DNA of 64,000 bases from Thalassospira lohafexi (GTDB taxonomy: Bacteria > Pseudomonadota > Alphaproteobacteria > Rhodospirillales > Thalassospiraceae). A model generated the notes under the pieces. That model searched no databases. It was not told the DNA's origin and saw only the letters and a list, made by a program, of their open reading frames with translations. Made by a program: the position numbers and the translations under genes. The stretch lies in contig NZ_NXGX01000001.1 of the NCBI RefSeq assembly GCF_002844275.1, forward strand, positions 1-64,000. Reading direction: 5' to 3'. Within the stretch, counting starts at the first letter, position 1. Each line of letters begins with the position of its first letter. Of this stretch, positions 40,000 through 49,644 are shown one piece after another.

Positions 40000-40041
40000 C
40001 CGATACCAACTGTCGGTATTGGGGCTTCAACCTTGGTTGAA
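40000..40041 (+). promoter_or_regulatory. Two consecutive dyads upstream of a mini-gene
   Basis: CCGATACC (40000-40007) pairs with GGTATTGG (40015-40022), with one G-U pair; three bases later TTCAACCTTGGTTGAA (40026-40041) forms a second, nearly perfect dyad. They could be adjacent operator sites or RNA hairpins ahead of the AGGAG at 40044. Regulator unknown. Confidence 0.4.
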
Positions 40042-40054
40042 ACAGGAGACTAAG

Positions 40055-40111
40055 ATGATTCATCTGGTTGCTTTTGGCATTATTGCCGCGACGGCATTGT
40101 TCGCATCCTGA
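40055..40111 (+). CDS. Possible 18-residue hydrophobic peptide
   Basis: ATG 40055 follows a strong AGGAG by 6 nt and encodes MIHLVAFGIIAATALFAS before TGA at 40109-40111. The peptide is almost entirely hydrophobic, as expected for a single membrane-inserted helix or a truncated signal sequence. Two dyads precede it. It may be a real micro-protein, a leader peptide or chance; I have no homologue in mind. Confidence 0.35.
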   Translation: MIHLVAFGIIAATALFAS

Positions 40112-40163
40112 TCTGATTGTTGGCATCTTGTATGCTCAACACATCAAAGCATTTTCTGCACAG

Positions 40164-40904
40164 TTAAAGCGCGTTCGAATTGACCTGTTGAATGATCGGT
40201 TTTGGACGGCTTTTTGTGATGTGCTGGCGAAGGTGGCGCATGTCTATTTGCGTTGCCGGTGACGTCGCAAAATAGAAGGTTTGCGTCGTAACCGGCTCGG
40301 AACTGACGTGTATCATTTCGGCAAGTTCCGGGTAGGTGTGAAGCAGGCTGTCTAAGACAGCCTTCTCCATCAACCCGCCGTCCGCACGGTTGCTTGCGAC
40401 CATGCGCAGGATCGTCAAATCATCGACAACCTCAATGGTGTCGACATCTTGACGACGGCTCTCAAACAGATCTCCATACCAGTATCCTGCACCAAGTGCG
40501 ATGCGATGGTGCCAAACCTGCGATGCTTCCAATGGAGCGTCGCGGTGTGACAGCAGAACTGTGTCGCTGATCAGGATGGGAAACTCGTATTCCAGGCCGT
40601 ATGTCTTTGCCTGCCCCTCTTCGGCGCAAAATATGACGTCGACATTGCCACTGCGTGCGGCTTCTATGGCGCGTTTCCAGGGAAAGACGTCGATGCGAAC
40701 CGAATAGCCAAAGCCCTGCAATAGGTCCTCGACATAATCAACAAGAATACCACCGGGCTTTTCCCCATCAACGACATAGGGCGGCCACGGGCTGCAGGCC
40801 GCAATGATGTTTTCGCCATCCGCAAATGCGCTAACAGGGGCCATTGGCAAGGCAAATAGCAGAAACCGTAATCGGTGAAGAAGGCGGATCATCTGCTGGT
40901 CCAT
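40164..40904 (-). CDS. Periplasmic solute-binding protein, family 3-like
   Basis: The 246-residue protein has a signal peptide (RLRFLLFALPMAPVSAFA) and the fold signatures of amino-acid-type binding proteins: CSPWPPYVVDGEKPGGILVD near the start, then FPWKRAIEAARSGNVDVIFC, and a late segment with NRADGGLMEKAVLDSLL. Many such stand-alone proteins in marine and sensory bacteria feed no transporter and may act as sensors. No permease or ATPase gene is next to it. The start at 40904 lacks a clear ribosome binding site; ATG 40892 is possible. Confidence 0.82.
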   Translation of the reverse strand: MDQQMIRLLHRLRFLLFALPMAPVSAFADGENIIAACSPWPPYVVDGEKPGGILVDYVEDLLQGFGYSVRIDVFPWKRAIEAARSGNVDVIFCAEEGQAKTYGLEYEFPILISDTVLLSHRDAPLEASQVWHHRIALGAGYWYGDLFESRRQDVDTIEVVDDLTILRMVASNRADGGLMEKAVLDSLLHTYPELAEMIHVSSEPVTTQTFYFATSPATQIDMRHLRQHITKSRPKPIIQQVNSNAL

Positions 40905-41201
40905 GAAAATGTGAGAAGAACTGTATGTATGCCCGATCAGCAGAAGTTTTTAGGCGCAAGGTATCTAAAAAAGTGGGCTGATCTGCGCCTTTGTTGCCAA
41001 GTAATTGTTTTTGCGCCCGGAATGCAAATGGCATGAGTTCGAAAAATTTTACCAGATGCCGCATGGGCTCTTTGATTGGAAAATGCGCGGTAAGCTGTGA
41101 CGAGATGCACAGTTTGATTTGGTTTACCGGATTTAAATCGGTTGGGCATATGAACAAGGGAAAGCTGCAGGTGGCGCAATGATGGAAGTGACCCATTGAA
41201 C

Positions 41202-41588
41202 ATGATCGATAAAGAAGACGAAGGACCACGCAAGAAAGAGCGGATCGGCAAATATGTCGTTCCCGAGGAGCGTGCGGCCAATATCGTCAAACAGCTCGAT
41301 GAGTTCTTGCGTAAAGGACCCAGTAAGGGACTTAAATATTCCCGTTGGCAGCAACTGGCTTGGTATGAAGTTGTCGATGAAATCAAGCGCGCCGAAGCGG
41401 CCCAGAAAAATCAGGACACTCTGACCAAATCGGCATTCCTTAGTCTGGCGATTGGTTTTGGCACGGTTGGCTTTTGGGGACTTGTTTTATTGGCGGGAAA
41501 CGGTCTGGGTGGTATTGCCGCAGGCGTGATTGTTATCGCCGGGCTTGTGATCTGGCGGGCAATGGCCAAGGCAAACTGGTTTAAATGA
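41202..41588 (+). CDS. Small protein with two C-terminal membrane helices, function unknown
   Basis: About 128 residues: a charged N-terminal half (KKERIGKYVVPEERAANIVK; GLKYSRWQQLAWYEVVDEI) and a hydrophobic C-terminal half (SLAIGFGTVGFWGLVLLAGN; GGIAAGVIVIAGLVIWRAMA). A TTG at 41196 has better ribosome-binding-site spacing (GGAAG, 7 nt) than ATG 41202, so the start is uncertain by two codons. It is followed 21 bp later by the DUF3572 gene, so they are probably co-transcribed. No family recognised. Confidence 0.72.
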   Translation: MIDKEDEGPRKKERIGKYVVPEERAANIVKQLDEFLRKGPSKGLKYSRWQQLAWYEVVDEIKRAEAAQKNQDTLTKSAFLSLAIGFGTVGFWGLVLLAGNGLGGIAAGVIVIAGLVIWRAMAKANWFK

Positions 41589-41609
41589 ACCTGTTGGGTG
41601 GGAAACACG

Positions 41610-41885
41610 ATGAATAAGGACGCAGCTGAAACACTCGCCATTCAGGCCGTGGCGCATATCGCCGGTGATGAAGAACTGTTGCAGGGGCTTTTGGCGCAAA
41701 CCGGCATGGGGCTTGATGACCTGCGTAAGGGCATTGCGACAAACGAAGTGCAGCTTGGCGTGCTTGACTTTTTACTGTCGCACGAGCCATTTCTGATGCG
41801 CTTTGTTGATTTGTCTGATTATGCCCCCGAAGACCCGGCCCGTGCGCAACTGGTCCTGTCTGGTGGGCCGATCTGGCAGGACTGA
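41610..41885 (+). CDS. DUF3572-like small conserved protein
   Basis: A 91-residue acidic, helical protein beginning MNKDAAETLAIQAVAHIAGD and containing LLAQTGMGLDDLRKGI and VLDFLLSHEPFLMRF, the pattern I associate with the alphaproteobacterial DUF3572 family. Function unknown. GTG 41598 is an alternative start. It follows the small membrane-protein gene closely and converges on the GNAT gene. Confidence 0.75.
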   Translation: MNKDAAETLAIQAVAHIAGDEELLQGLLAQTGMGLDDLRKGIATNEVQLGVLDFLLSHEPFLMRFVDLSDYAPEDPARAQLVLSGGPIWQD

Positions 41886-41903
41886 TCGGCCTTGAGGCCG
41901 GTG

Positions 41904-42440
41904 TCAGGCAATGATGGATGGATGTGGCGTGATATCGGGGCGCGGATCGGTTCGCAGTAACCCGTAAATAACCGAGTCACGTATACCAATATGGGTTTCC
42001 CATTCGCCGCGAAGTTGCCCTTCGCGCGTAAATCCCAGTTTTTCAAATGTCTTTAGGGACGCGTGATTGTCCGGGTCAATATCGGCATACACACGCCGTG
42101 CAGTTGTCGTCGCAAACAAGAACCCAATCGCATAAGACAATCCGCGTGCGGCAAAGTTTTGGCCGCGTGCCGCAGGTGCAACCATGCAGGCCGCTTCCCA
42201 GACATTTGGATCACGACCGATATTATAAAGCGATATCCGCCCAATAGCCGGACCATCTTCGGTCTGTGCGATTGTCCATGATGTTGCCTCGAAACCGTCG
42301 GTCCAGGATTTCAGTTTGGCAATAGTCGTTTTGACATCTGGAAAGGCCGGGTCAGGCAGCCACGTGCAGCAATCTGGGTTTCCAAAAATCGCATGTAGTG
42401 CCGGACCATCGGCAATCGGATTAAGCGGACGCATATACAT
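41904..42440 (-). CDS. GNAT-family N-acetyltransferase, RimJ/RimL-like
   Basis: The 178-residue protein has the GNAT fold of the ribosomal-protein/amino-acid acetyltransferase group: AIGRISLYNIGRD (strand 4), the acetyl-CoA pyrophosphate loop region PAARGQNFAARGLSYAIGF, and DPDNHASLKTFEKLGFTREG, the hallmark C-terminal part. The acceptor substrate cannot be inferred. It starts 20 bp after the uppP stop on the same strand, so the two are probably co-transcribed. Confidence 0.87.
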   Translation of the reverse strand: MYMRPLNPIADGPALHAIFGNPDCCTWLPDPAFPDVKTTIAKLKSWTDGFEATSWTIAQTEDGPAIGRISLYNIGRDPNVWEAACMVAPAARGQNFAARGLSYAIGFLFATTTARRVYADIDPDNHASLKTFEKLGFTREGQLRGEWETHIGIRDSVIYGLLRTDPRPDITPHPSIIA

Positions 42441-42460
42441 TGGTAAGGGCTTTGTCGTGG

Positions 42461-43297
42461 TTAGCTCAGAAAGCCAAGGCTGATCGGGGCTTGGTCATAC
42501 ACGTAAACCCAGACAAGCAAACCGCCGCCCAGAAGAATTCGATAAATGGCAAACGGCGTGAAAGTCGACCGTTTCAACCAGTTCATCAGAACTGCAATGG
42601 CAATCAGGGCAGTGATGAACGATAGGCCCGCCGCCAAAAACACGTCTCGGGTCAGGGCCATGTCGCCTGATTGCTGCACATCGATACCTGCCAGAAGGCC
42701 AGCACCCAGAATTACCGGGATCGACAACAGCATGGAAAACTGCGCTGCGTCAGATCGCTCATACCCCATGAAGCGTGCCGCTGTCATGGTGATGCCCGAC
42801 CGGCTTGTCCCTGGAACAAGGGCAAGAACCTGCGCCATGCCGATAAACAAGGCACCGCCCCAGCGCATGTGCTCAAGACGGTTGATGGTCATGCCGATCT
42901 TATCGGCAATCCAAAGCACAATCCCGAAGCCAAGTGTCGTCCAGGCAATGACTGCCACAGAACGCATCTGTTCCTCGATGCCCGAAACCTTGAAATAGAA
43001 GCCAATCGCGACAACCGGGATGGTGGCGAGGATGATGTGCAGTGCGAGTCGCGCGCCAGGATTGATCCGACCGGACAAAAGAACGAAGACTCCGCCGATC
43101 ATGGCGAAAACATCACGCCAGAAATAGATCAACACAGCGGCAAGTGTGCCGACATGAACCGATACATCTACCAATAAACCCTGATCTGCTGCACCCGTCA
43201 GGGCAGGGGCAAGGATCAGGTGTCCCGAAGAACTGATGGGCAGGAATTCCGTGATCCCCTGGACGACTGCCAGAAGAATTATATGTTGTAACGTCAC
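42461..43297 (-). CDS. uppP: Undecaprenyl-diphosphatase
   Basis: Membrane enzyme (BacA/UppP family) that dephosphorylates undecaprenyl diphosphate to recycle the lipid carrier for peptidoglycan and other surface polymers; excess confers bacitracin resistance. Signatures are VQGITEFLPISSSGHL near the N-terminus and the second motif LVPGTSRSGITM, both at the active site, with about eight membrane helices. I choose GTG 43297 (VTLQHIILLAVVQG), with AGAGG upstream; a TTG at 43324 extends the frame by nine codons. The 278-residue length matches the family. Confidence 0.95.
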   Translation of the reverse strand: MTLQHIILLAVVQGITEFLPISSSGHLILAPALTGAADQGLLVDVSVHVGTLAAVLIYFWRDVFAMIGGVFVLLSGRINPGARLALHIILATIPVVAIGFYFKVSGIEEQMRSVAVIAWTTLGFGIVLWIADKIGMTINRLEHMRWGGALFIGMAQVLALVPGTSRSGITMTAARFMGYERSDAAQFSMLLSIPVILGAGLLAGIDVQQSGDMALTRDVFLAAGLSFITALIAIAVLMNWLKRSTFTPFAIYRILLGGGLLVWVYVYDQAPISLGFLS

Positions 43298-43373
43298 TCC
43301 GGCCTCTATGGCTGTTCTCGGCAAAAACTCATCGCTTATAGCAGTTTAGCCCGATTTGGCGAAATGCATTAAT

Positions 43374-43390
43374 AGTACCATTTTGGTACT
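43374..43390. promoter_or_regulatory. Perfect dyad in the uppP-gltD intergenic region
   Basis: AGTACCA (43374-43380) and TGGTACT (43384-43390) form a perfect 7-bp inverted repeat around TTT, flanked by AT-rich DNA. It lies about 170 bp upstream of gltD and 75 bp upstream of uppP, a reasonable position for an operator of either gene. The regulator is unknown. Confidence 0.4.
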
Positions 43391-43562
43391 AATGAAACTT
43401 TATTACGGGTGGGTTCTCAAGGGTTCTCTGGGTATTCAGAATCGTCGCAGTATGATATATGTCAGTATTAGTGACCTAATGTGCATTTAATGCTGGATTC
43501 TTGGGTATTTGCCACGTATATAAAGCGAAACCCGCAACATAAAACCCTTCCAGAGGGCCGCC

Positions 43563-44993
43563 ATGACAGAGAAGATGCTGACATTTGTTCATTTAGAACA
43601 AAAATATCCGCACAAAAGAGATGCCTCCGCGCGTCGGACGGACTTTGATGAGATTTATGAGCCTTTCGAGGACAGCTCGGCCGCCGATCAGGCGTCGCGT
43701 TGTTCGCAGTGCGGTGTGCCGTTCTGTCAGGCGCATTGTCCGTTGTATAATAACATCCCCGACTGGCTGAGCCTGACGACTGCCGGGCGCCTTGAAGAAG
43801 CCTATGCCATTTCGGCGGCGACCAACAACATGCCGGAAGTCACGGGGCGTATTTGCCCGCAGGATCGCCTGTGTGAAGGCAACTGCGTGATCGAACAGTC
43901 AACGCATGGGGCTGTAACCATCGGGTCTGTTGAAAAATACATTACCGATACCGCCTTCGCCAACGGCTGGGTCAAGCCGCCCAAACCGGCCACTGAAAAC
44001 GGCATGTCTGTCGGGATCATTGGTGGGGGCCCCGGTGGGATGGCTGCGGCTGAACAGCTGCGCCTTAAAGGATATGAAGTCCACATCTATGACCGTTATG
44101 ACCGCATGGGTGGTCTTCTGGTGTATGGTATTCCGGGCTTCAAGCTTGAAAAAGATGTCGTCGAACGCCGTGTCAAACTGCTCGAAGACGGGGGTGTTGT
44201 CATGCACACCGAATTCGAAGTAGGTCGTGATGCATCGCTTGAAGACCTGCGCCGCAAACATGACAGCGTTTTGATCGCAACGGGTGTTTACAAGGCCCGT
44301 GATCTGAAATTGCCGGGCGTTGGTCTTTCCAACATCTATCCGGCACTGGAATATCTGACCACATCGAACCGTCATGGACTTGGGGACAGTGTCACGGCTT
44401 ATGAAGACGGAACACTGAACGCCAAGGACAAGAATGTTGTCGTGATTGGCGGCGGTGATACCGCCATGGACTGTGTCCGTACCGCGATCCGTCAGGGGGC
44501 GAAATCGGTCAAATGTCTGTATCGCCGTGACCGTGCCAATATGCCGGGGTCCCAGCGCGAAGTTGCCAATGCCGAAGAAGAAGGCGTTGAATTCGTCTGG
44601 TTGACCAACCCCGAAGCATTCGTTGGTGACGACAAGGTAACCGGTGTTCGTGCGATTAAAATGCGCCTTGGTGCCCCGGATGCTGGCGGACGTCAGAGCC
44701 CGGAAATCATCGAGGGATCAAACTACACCATGGATGCCGACATGGTGATTACCGCTCTTGGGTTTGAACCGGAAGACTTGCCGACCCTGTTTGATGCGCC
44801 GGAACTTGGCGTATCGCGTTGGGGAACGGTCAAAATCGATTTCCGCTCGATGATGACCAATCTTGATGGGGTGTTTGCTGCTGGTGACATCGCACGCGGC
44901 GCATCGCTTGTTGTTTGGGCAATCCGTGATGGCCGTGATGCGGCAGACCGGATCGATGAATATTTGCTGGCGCGCAAAGAAGCTGCTGCTTAA
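43563..44993 (+). CDS. gltD: Glutamate synthase (NADPH), small subunit
   Basis: The flavoprotein subunit that passes electrons from NADPH through FAD and iron-sulfur clusters to GltB. The 476-residue protein has the N-terminal cysteine motifs CSQCGVPFCQAHCP and CPQDRLCEGNC for 4Fe-4S clusters, the FAD-binding GIIGGGPGGMAAAEQLRLKG, the NADPH-binding VVIGGGDTAMDCVRTA and the C-terminal AAGDIARGASLVVWAIRDGR. ATG 43563 has AGAGGG upstream. gltB follows after 29 bp, an operon with the small subunit first. Confidence 0.97.
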   Translation: MTEKMLTFVHLEQKYPHKRDASARRTDFDEIYEPFEDSSAADQASRCSQCGVPFCQAHCPLYNNIPDWLSLTTAGRLEEAYAISAATNNMPEVTGRICPQDRLCEGNCVIEQSTHGAVTIGSVEKYITDTAFANGWVKPPKPATENGMSVGIIGGGPGGMAAAEQLRLKGYEVHIYDRYDRMGGLLVYGIPGFKLEKDVVERRVKLLEDGGVVMHTEFEVGRDASLEDLRRKHDSVLIATGVYKARDLKLPGVGLSNIYPALEYLTTSNRHGLGDSVTAYEDGTLNAKDKNVVVIGGGDTAMDCVRTAIRQGAKSVKCLYRRDRANMPGSQREVANAEEEGVEFVWLTNPEAFVGDDKVTGVRAIKMRLGAPDAGGRQSPEIIEGSNYTMDADMVITALGFEPEDLPTLFDAPELGVSRWGTVKIDFRSMMTNLDGVFAAGDIARGASLVVWAIRDGRDAADRIDEYLLARKEAAA

Positions 44994-45022
44994 GCCCGCT
45001 GCCGCATGAGGAGAGAGACGTT

Positions 45023-48000
45023 ATGAACAAAATCGTTCAGGACAAGGTACTACAAGGCACGGGTGCTGTTGAGATCGCCCGCTTTGAAAAGAACGCTGCC
45101 TATCTTGAGGCAAGCGGCATGTATGATCCGGCAGAAGAACACGCCAACTGTGGCGTGGGTCTTGTCGGGGCGATTGACGGCAAACCGCGTCGCGAAGTTG
45201 TCGAAGCCGGGATTGAGGCGCTCAAAGCCATCTGGCACCGTGGTGCTGTTGATGCCGACGGTAAAACCGGCGATGGCGCCGGTATCCACCTTCAGATTCC
45301 GCAGGATTTCTTTAAGGCATATCTTAAAGTCATCAATCAGGAAGCCCCCGAAAGCCTGATCGCGGTTGGTCAGGTTTTCTTGCCGCGTATCGATATGGCC
45401 GCACAGGAACGTTGCCGTGCGATTGTTGAAACCGAAATCCTCAAACAGGGCTATGGTATTCTTGGCTGGCGTCAGGTTCCGGTTGATGTTTCGGTCATCG
45501 GTGAAAAAGCCAACCAGACCCGCCCGGAGATCGAGCAGGTCCTGATTGGCGTGCGTGATGATGTTGATGAAGAACAGTTCGAAATCGATCTGTATGCCAT
45601 CCGTCGTCGCATCGAAAAAGCCGTCCTGTCCGAAGCGATCAAGGACTTCTATATCTGTTCGATGTCGTGCCGTTCGGTCATCTACAAAGGCATGTTCCTG
45701 GCCGAAGACGTCGATACCTTCTATCCGGATCTGCGCGATGAGCGGTTCGTTTCGAACTTCTGCGTCTATCATCAGCGCTATTCGACCAACACCTTCCCAA
45801 GCTGGCCGTTGGCACAGCCGTTCCGCGTTCTGGCCCACAACGGCGAGATCAACACGCTGCGCGGCAACGTCAACTGGATGAAAAGCCACGAAGCGCGCAT
45901 GGCCCATGACGCGTTCGCCGAAAGCATCGATGACCTCAAGCCGGTCATTCAGCCGGGGTCATCTGACTCAGCGGCCTTGGATGCCGTGTTTGAATTGATG
46001 GTACGTGCGGGTCGTGACCTGCCGATGGTGAAAACCATGATGGTGCCGGAAGCCTGGTCGAAAAAGGCCTCCACACCAGACAGCTATAAAAACCTCTATG
46101 CCTATTGCAACGCCGTGATGGAGCCGTGGGACGGCCCGGCAGCCTTGGCTGCCTATGGCGGCAAATGGCTGATGGGCGGCACGGACCGGAACGGTTTGCG
46201 TCCGCTGCGCTACGCGGTAACAGGCAATGGTCTTCTGATTGCCGGTTCCGAAGCGGGCATGGTGCATATCGACGAAGAAAGCTGCATTGAAAAAGGCCGC
46301 CTCGGCCCGGGACAGATGATTGCGGTCAACCTTGAAGAAGGCAAGCTATTCCACGATGGTGAGCTCAAAGACCGCCTGGCAAACCGTCGCGACTGGTCGA
46401 AATGGGTCGGTCGGACCAAGGTTCTTGATGACCTGATTTCGCCTGACCGCATCGAACCGGCACACATTAAAAAAGAGCACCTTCTGCGGTTGCAGAAATC
46501 AATGGGGCTGACCCACGAAGACCTCGAACTGATCCTTCATCCGATGGGTGAAGACGGCAAGGAAGCCATCGGTTCGATGGGCGATGATACCCCGCTTGCG
46601 ATCCTGTCGGATCGGTATCGTGGTTTGCATCACTTCTTCCGTCAGAACTTCTCGCAGGTGACCAACCCGCCGATCGATTCCCTTCGTGAAGCCCGCGTCA
46701 TGAGCCTGAAAACCCGTTTGGGCAACCTTGGTAACATCCTTGATGAGGATGAAAGCCAATGTGATCTGCTGCAGCTCGAAAGTCCGGTTCTGACCAACGC
46801 CGAATATGACGCGATGCGCGGTTATATGGGCGACACGGCGGTCGAAATTGACACCACCTTTGATATCAATGGTGGCAAGATGGCCCTGCGTGAAGCGATT
46901 TCACGTATTCAGCGCGAAGCCGAAGAAGCCGTGCGTGGTGGGGCCTTGCACGTCATTCTGACCGACGAAGGCATTTCTGAAACCCGTGCGGCCATCCCGA
47001 TGGTTCTGGCGACCGGTGGCGTTCACAGCCATCTGGTGAAAACGTCGCTTCGGACGTATATCTCGCTCAACATTCGCTCGGCGGAATGCATGGATGTGCA
47101 TTACTTTGCCGTTCTGATCGGTGTCGGTGCTACCACGGTCAATGCGTATCTTGCGCAGGAAGGTTTGCTCGATCGCTATGCACGCGGCCTGTTCCCGAAT
47201 GTCGCGGGCAGCGTCGAAGTTATGCAGCGTTTCAAGGCCGCCATTGATGCCGGTTTGCTCAAGATCATGTCGAAAATGGGCATTTCGATCATCAGTTCCT
47301 ATCGCGGGGGCTATAACTTCGAAAGTATTGGTCTGTCACGGTCCTTGGTGGCGGAATTCTTCCCGGGCATGCCGTCGCGCATTTCTGGTATTGGCCTGCA
47401 AGGGATTCAGCGTCGCTGCATCGCCCAGCACAAAGAAGCCTTTAACGGTAATGTTGTGACCTTGCCGGTTGGTGGTTTGTACAAATACCGCCGTTCGGGT
47501 GAACGTCACGTCTGGACCGGTCCGCTGATCCATACGTTGCAGTCGGCCGTTACCACCGGCAGCTACAACACGTTCCGCAAATTCTCCGAAGGTCTGCGGT
47601 CGCGTGAACCGCTGCATCTTCGTGATTTGCTTGATTTCCGCAGTGACCGCAAGGCCGTCCACCAGGACAAGGTCGAAAGCATCACCGAAATCCGCAAGCG
47701 GTTCGTCACCCCGGGCATGTCCCATGGCGCACTATCGACCGAGGCCCACGAGGCCCTTGCGATTGCCATGAACCGTATCGGTGCAAAATCGAACTCCGGC
47801 GAAGGTGGTGAATCGCGTGAACGTTTCCGCCCGCGTGCGAACGGCGATAATGCGCGCTCCTCGATCAAACAGGTTGCCTCGGGCCGCTTTGGCGTGACGG
47901 CGGAGTACCTTAATAACTGCGAAGAAATTCAGATCAAGGTCGCCCAGGGTGCAAAACCGGGCGAAGGTGGTCAGCTTCCGGGCTTTAAGGTCACGGTCGA

Positions 48001-49588
48001 AATCGCACAACTGCGTAATGCCACGCCGGGTGTGACCTTGATTTCGCCGCCGCCGCACCATGATATCTATTCAATCGAAGATCTTGCACAGTTGATCTAT
48101 GACCTCAAACAGATCAATCCGCGCTGTAAGGTTTGCGTCAAGCTGGTGTCGCGGTCTGGCGTTGGCACGATTGCCGCAGGTGTGGCCAAGGCCAAAGCCG
48201 ACGTGATCCTGATTTCCGGTTATGACGGCGGTACGGGTGCGAGCCCGCAGACCTCGATCAAATATGCCGGTATTCCTTGGGAAATGGGCCTGTCGGAAGT
48301 CAACCAGGTCCTGACACTCAACAACCTGCGCAGCAAGGTCAAACTGCGCGTCGATGGCGGGTTTAAAACCGGCCGTGACGTGGTAATTGGCGCGATGCTG
48401 GGGGCTGAGGAATTTGGTATCGGTACCGCGTCCCTGATCGCACTTGGCTGTATTATGGTGCGTCAGTGCCATTCAAATACCTGCCCGGTGGGTGTCTGTA
48501 CGCAGGACCCGGCACTGCGGGCGAAATTCGTCGGTACGCCAGATAAGCTGGTCAATCTGTTCACCTTCATGGCCGAGGAAGTCAAAGACGTTCTGGCCGA
48601 GCTTGGCTATGACAAGCTTGAAGATGTGATTGGCCGCTCCGAGCTGCTTCAGCAGGTTCACCGTGGTGCAAAAGACCTCGTTGACCTTGATTTGAACCCG
48701 CTTCTGGCGCAGGCCGATGCTGGCGGTCATGCTCGTTTCTGCACGACGGTTGGTCGGAACGAAGTGCCTGACACCCTTGATGCCCAGATGATCAAGGATG
48801 CCCGTCCGCTGCTTGAAGACGGCGAAAAGATGCAGCTGCAGTACAACATCCAGAATACCCAGCGTGCCATCGGTACGCGGATGTCATCCCTGATCACGCA
48901 GAAATACGGCATGACCGGCCTGAAACCGGGTCACCTGCATGTTCGTCTGCGTGGGTCGGCTGGTCAGTCGCTTGGTGCTTTCGCCGTTCAGGGGCTTAAG
49001 ATCGAAGTTCAGGGCGATGCCAACGATTACGTCGGTAAGGGGCTTTCGGGCGGAACGATTGTTCTGCGTCCGCGTCCAAGCAGCCCGCTTAAGACCAACG
49101 AAAACACCATCATCGGCAACACCATTTTGTATGGGGCGTCGGCCGGGAAATTGTTTGCGGCCGGTCAGGCCGGGGAACGTTTCTGTGTCCGTAACTCCGG
49201 TGCGACGGTTGTTGTCGAGGGCTGTGGTTCGAACGGTTGTGAATATATGACCGGCGGTACGGCCGTGATCCTTGGCTCGGTCGGTGAAAACTTTGGTGCT
49301 GGCATGACCGGTGGCATGGCCTTCATCTATGACGTCAATGGCACATTCGCCGATGTCGTCAATGACGGCTCCATTCTTTACCAGCGCATTGAAACCCAGC
49401 ATTGGGACGAACAGTGCCGGGCCCTGATCGAGGAACATGTTGCAGAAACCGAAAGTGGTTATGCACGCACCATCCTTGATAACTGGGATCGTGAACGCGG
49501 TCACTTCTGGCAGATCGTGCCAAAGGAAATCGTTGATAAGCTGGAACATCCTATTCGCTCGATGAGCGAAGACCAGGCAACTGCGTGA
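45023..49588 (+). CDS. gltB: Glutamate synthase (NADPH), large subunit
   Basis: Combines glutamine and 2-oxoglutarate into two glutamates, central to ammonia assimilation. The 1,521-residue proprotein has a 42-residue propeptide; cleavage exposes the catalytic Cys43 (HANCGVGLVG) of the class II amidotransferase domain. The synthase domain binds FMN and a 3Fe-4S cluster (CHSNTCPVGVC) and includes SGYDGGTGASPQTSIKYAG. The C-terminal beta-helix (GSNGCEYMTGGTAVILG) completes the usual architecture. A GAGGAGAG ribosome binding site precedes ATG 45023. The operon ends in a strong UUCG terminator. Confidence 0.98.
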   Translation: MNKIVQDKVLQGTGAVEIARFEKNAAYLEASGMYDPAEEHANCGVGLVGAIDGKPRREVVEAGIEALKAIWHRGAVDADGKTGDGAGIHLQIPQDFFKAYLKVINQEAPESLIAVGQVFLPRIDMAAQERCRAIVETEILKQGYGILGWRQVPVDVSVIGEKANQTRPEIEQVLIGVRDDVDEEQFEIDLYAIRRRIEKAVLSEAIKDFYICSMSCRSVIYKGMFLAEDVDTFYPDLRDERFVSNFCVYHQRYSTNTFPSWPLAQPFRVLAHNGEINTLRGNVNWMKSHEARMAHDAFAESIDDLKPVIQPGSSDSAALDAVFELMVRAGRDLPMVKTMMVPEAWSKKASTPDSYKNLYAYCNAVMEPWDGPAALAAYGGKWLMGGTDRNGLRPLRYAVTGNGLLIAGSEAGMVHIDEESCIEKGRLGPGQMIAVNLEEGKLFHDGELKDRLANRRDWSKWVGRTKVLDDLISPDRIEPAHIKKEHLLRLQKSMGLTHEDLELILHPMGEDGKEAIGSMGDDTPLAILSDRYRGLHHFFRQNFSQVTNPPIDSLREARVMSLKTRLGNLGNILDEDESQCDLLQLESPVLTNAEYDAMRGYMGDTAVEIDTTFDINGGKMALREAISRIQREAEEAVRGGALHVILTDEGISETRAAIPMVLATGGVHSHLVKTSLRTYISLNIRSAECMDVHYFAVLIGVGATTVNAYLAQEGLLDRYARGLFPNVAGSVEVMQRFKAAIDAGLLKIMSKMGISIISSYRGGYNFESIGLSRSLVAEFFPGMPSRISGIGLQGIQRRCIAQHKEAFNGNVVTLPVGGLYKYRRSGERHVWTGPLIHTLQSAVTTGSYNTFRKFSEGLRSREPLHLRDLLDFRSDRKAVHQDKVESITEIRKRFVTPGMSHGALSTEAHEALAIAMNRIGAKSNSGEGGESRERFRPRANGDNARSSIKQVASGRFGVTAEYLNNCEEIQIKVAQGAKPGEGGQLPGFKVTVEIAQLRNATPGVTLISPPPHHDIYSIEDLAQLIYDLKQINPRCKVCVKLVSRSGVGTIAAGVAKAKADVILISGYDGGTGASPQTSIKYAGIPWEMGLSEVNQVLTLNNLRSKVKLRVDGGFKTGRDVVIGAMLGAEEFGIGTASLIALGCIMVRQCHSNTCPVGVCTQDPALRAKFVGTPDKLVNLFTFMAEEVKDVLAELGYDKLEDVIGRSELLQQVHRGAKDLVDLDLNPLLAQADAGGHARFCTTVGRNEVPDTLDAQMIKDARPLLEDGEKMQLQYNIQNTQRAIGTRMSSLITQKYGMTGLKPGHLHVRLRGSAGQSLGAFAVQGLKIEVQGDANDYVGKGLSGGTIVLRPRPSSPLKTNENTIIGNTILYGASAGKLFAAGQAGERFCVRNSGATVVVEGCGSNGCEYMTGGTAVILGSVGENFGAGMTGGMAFIYDVNGTFADVVNDGSILYQRIETQHWDEQCRALIEEHVAETESGYARTILDNWDRERGHFWQIVPKEIVDKLEHPIRSMSEDQATA

Positions 49589-49644
49589 TCTGATCACGCT
49601 TTTGCGCAAGCTCCCTTGTCCAACACACCTGGACAAATAAACTG

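Noticed and set aside
43480-43562. Possible sigma-54 promoter ahead of gltD
   Set aside because: The only GG...GC candidate has the wrong spacing between its two elements.
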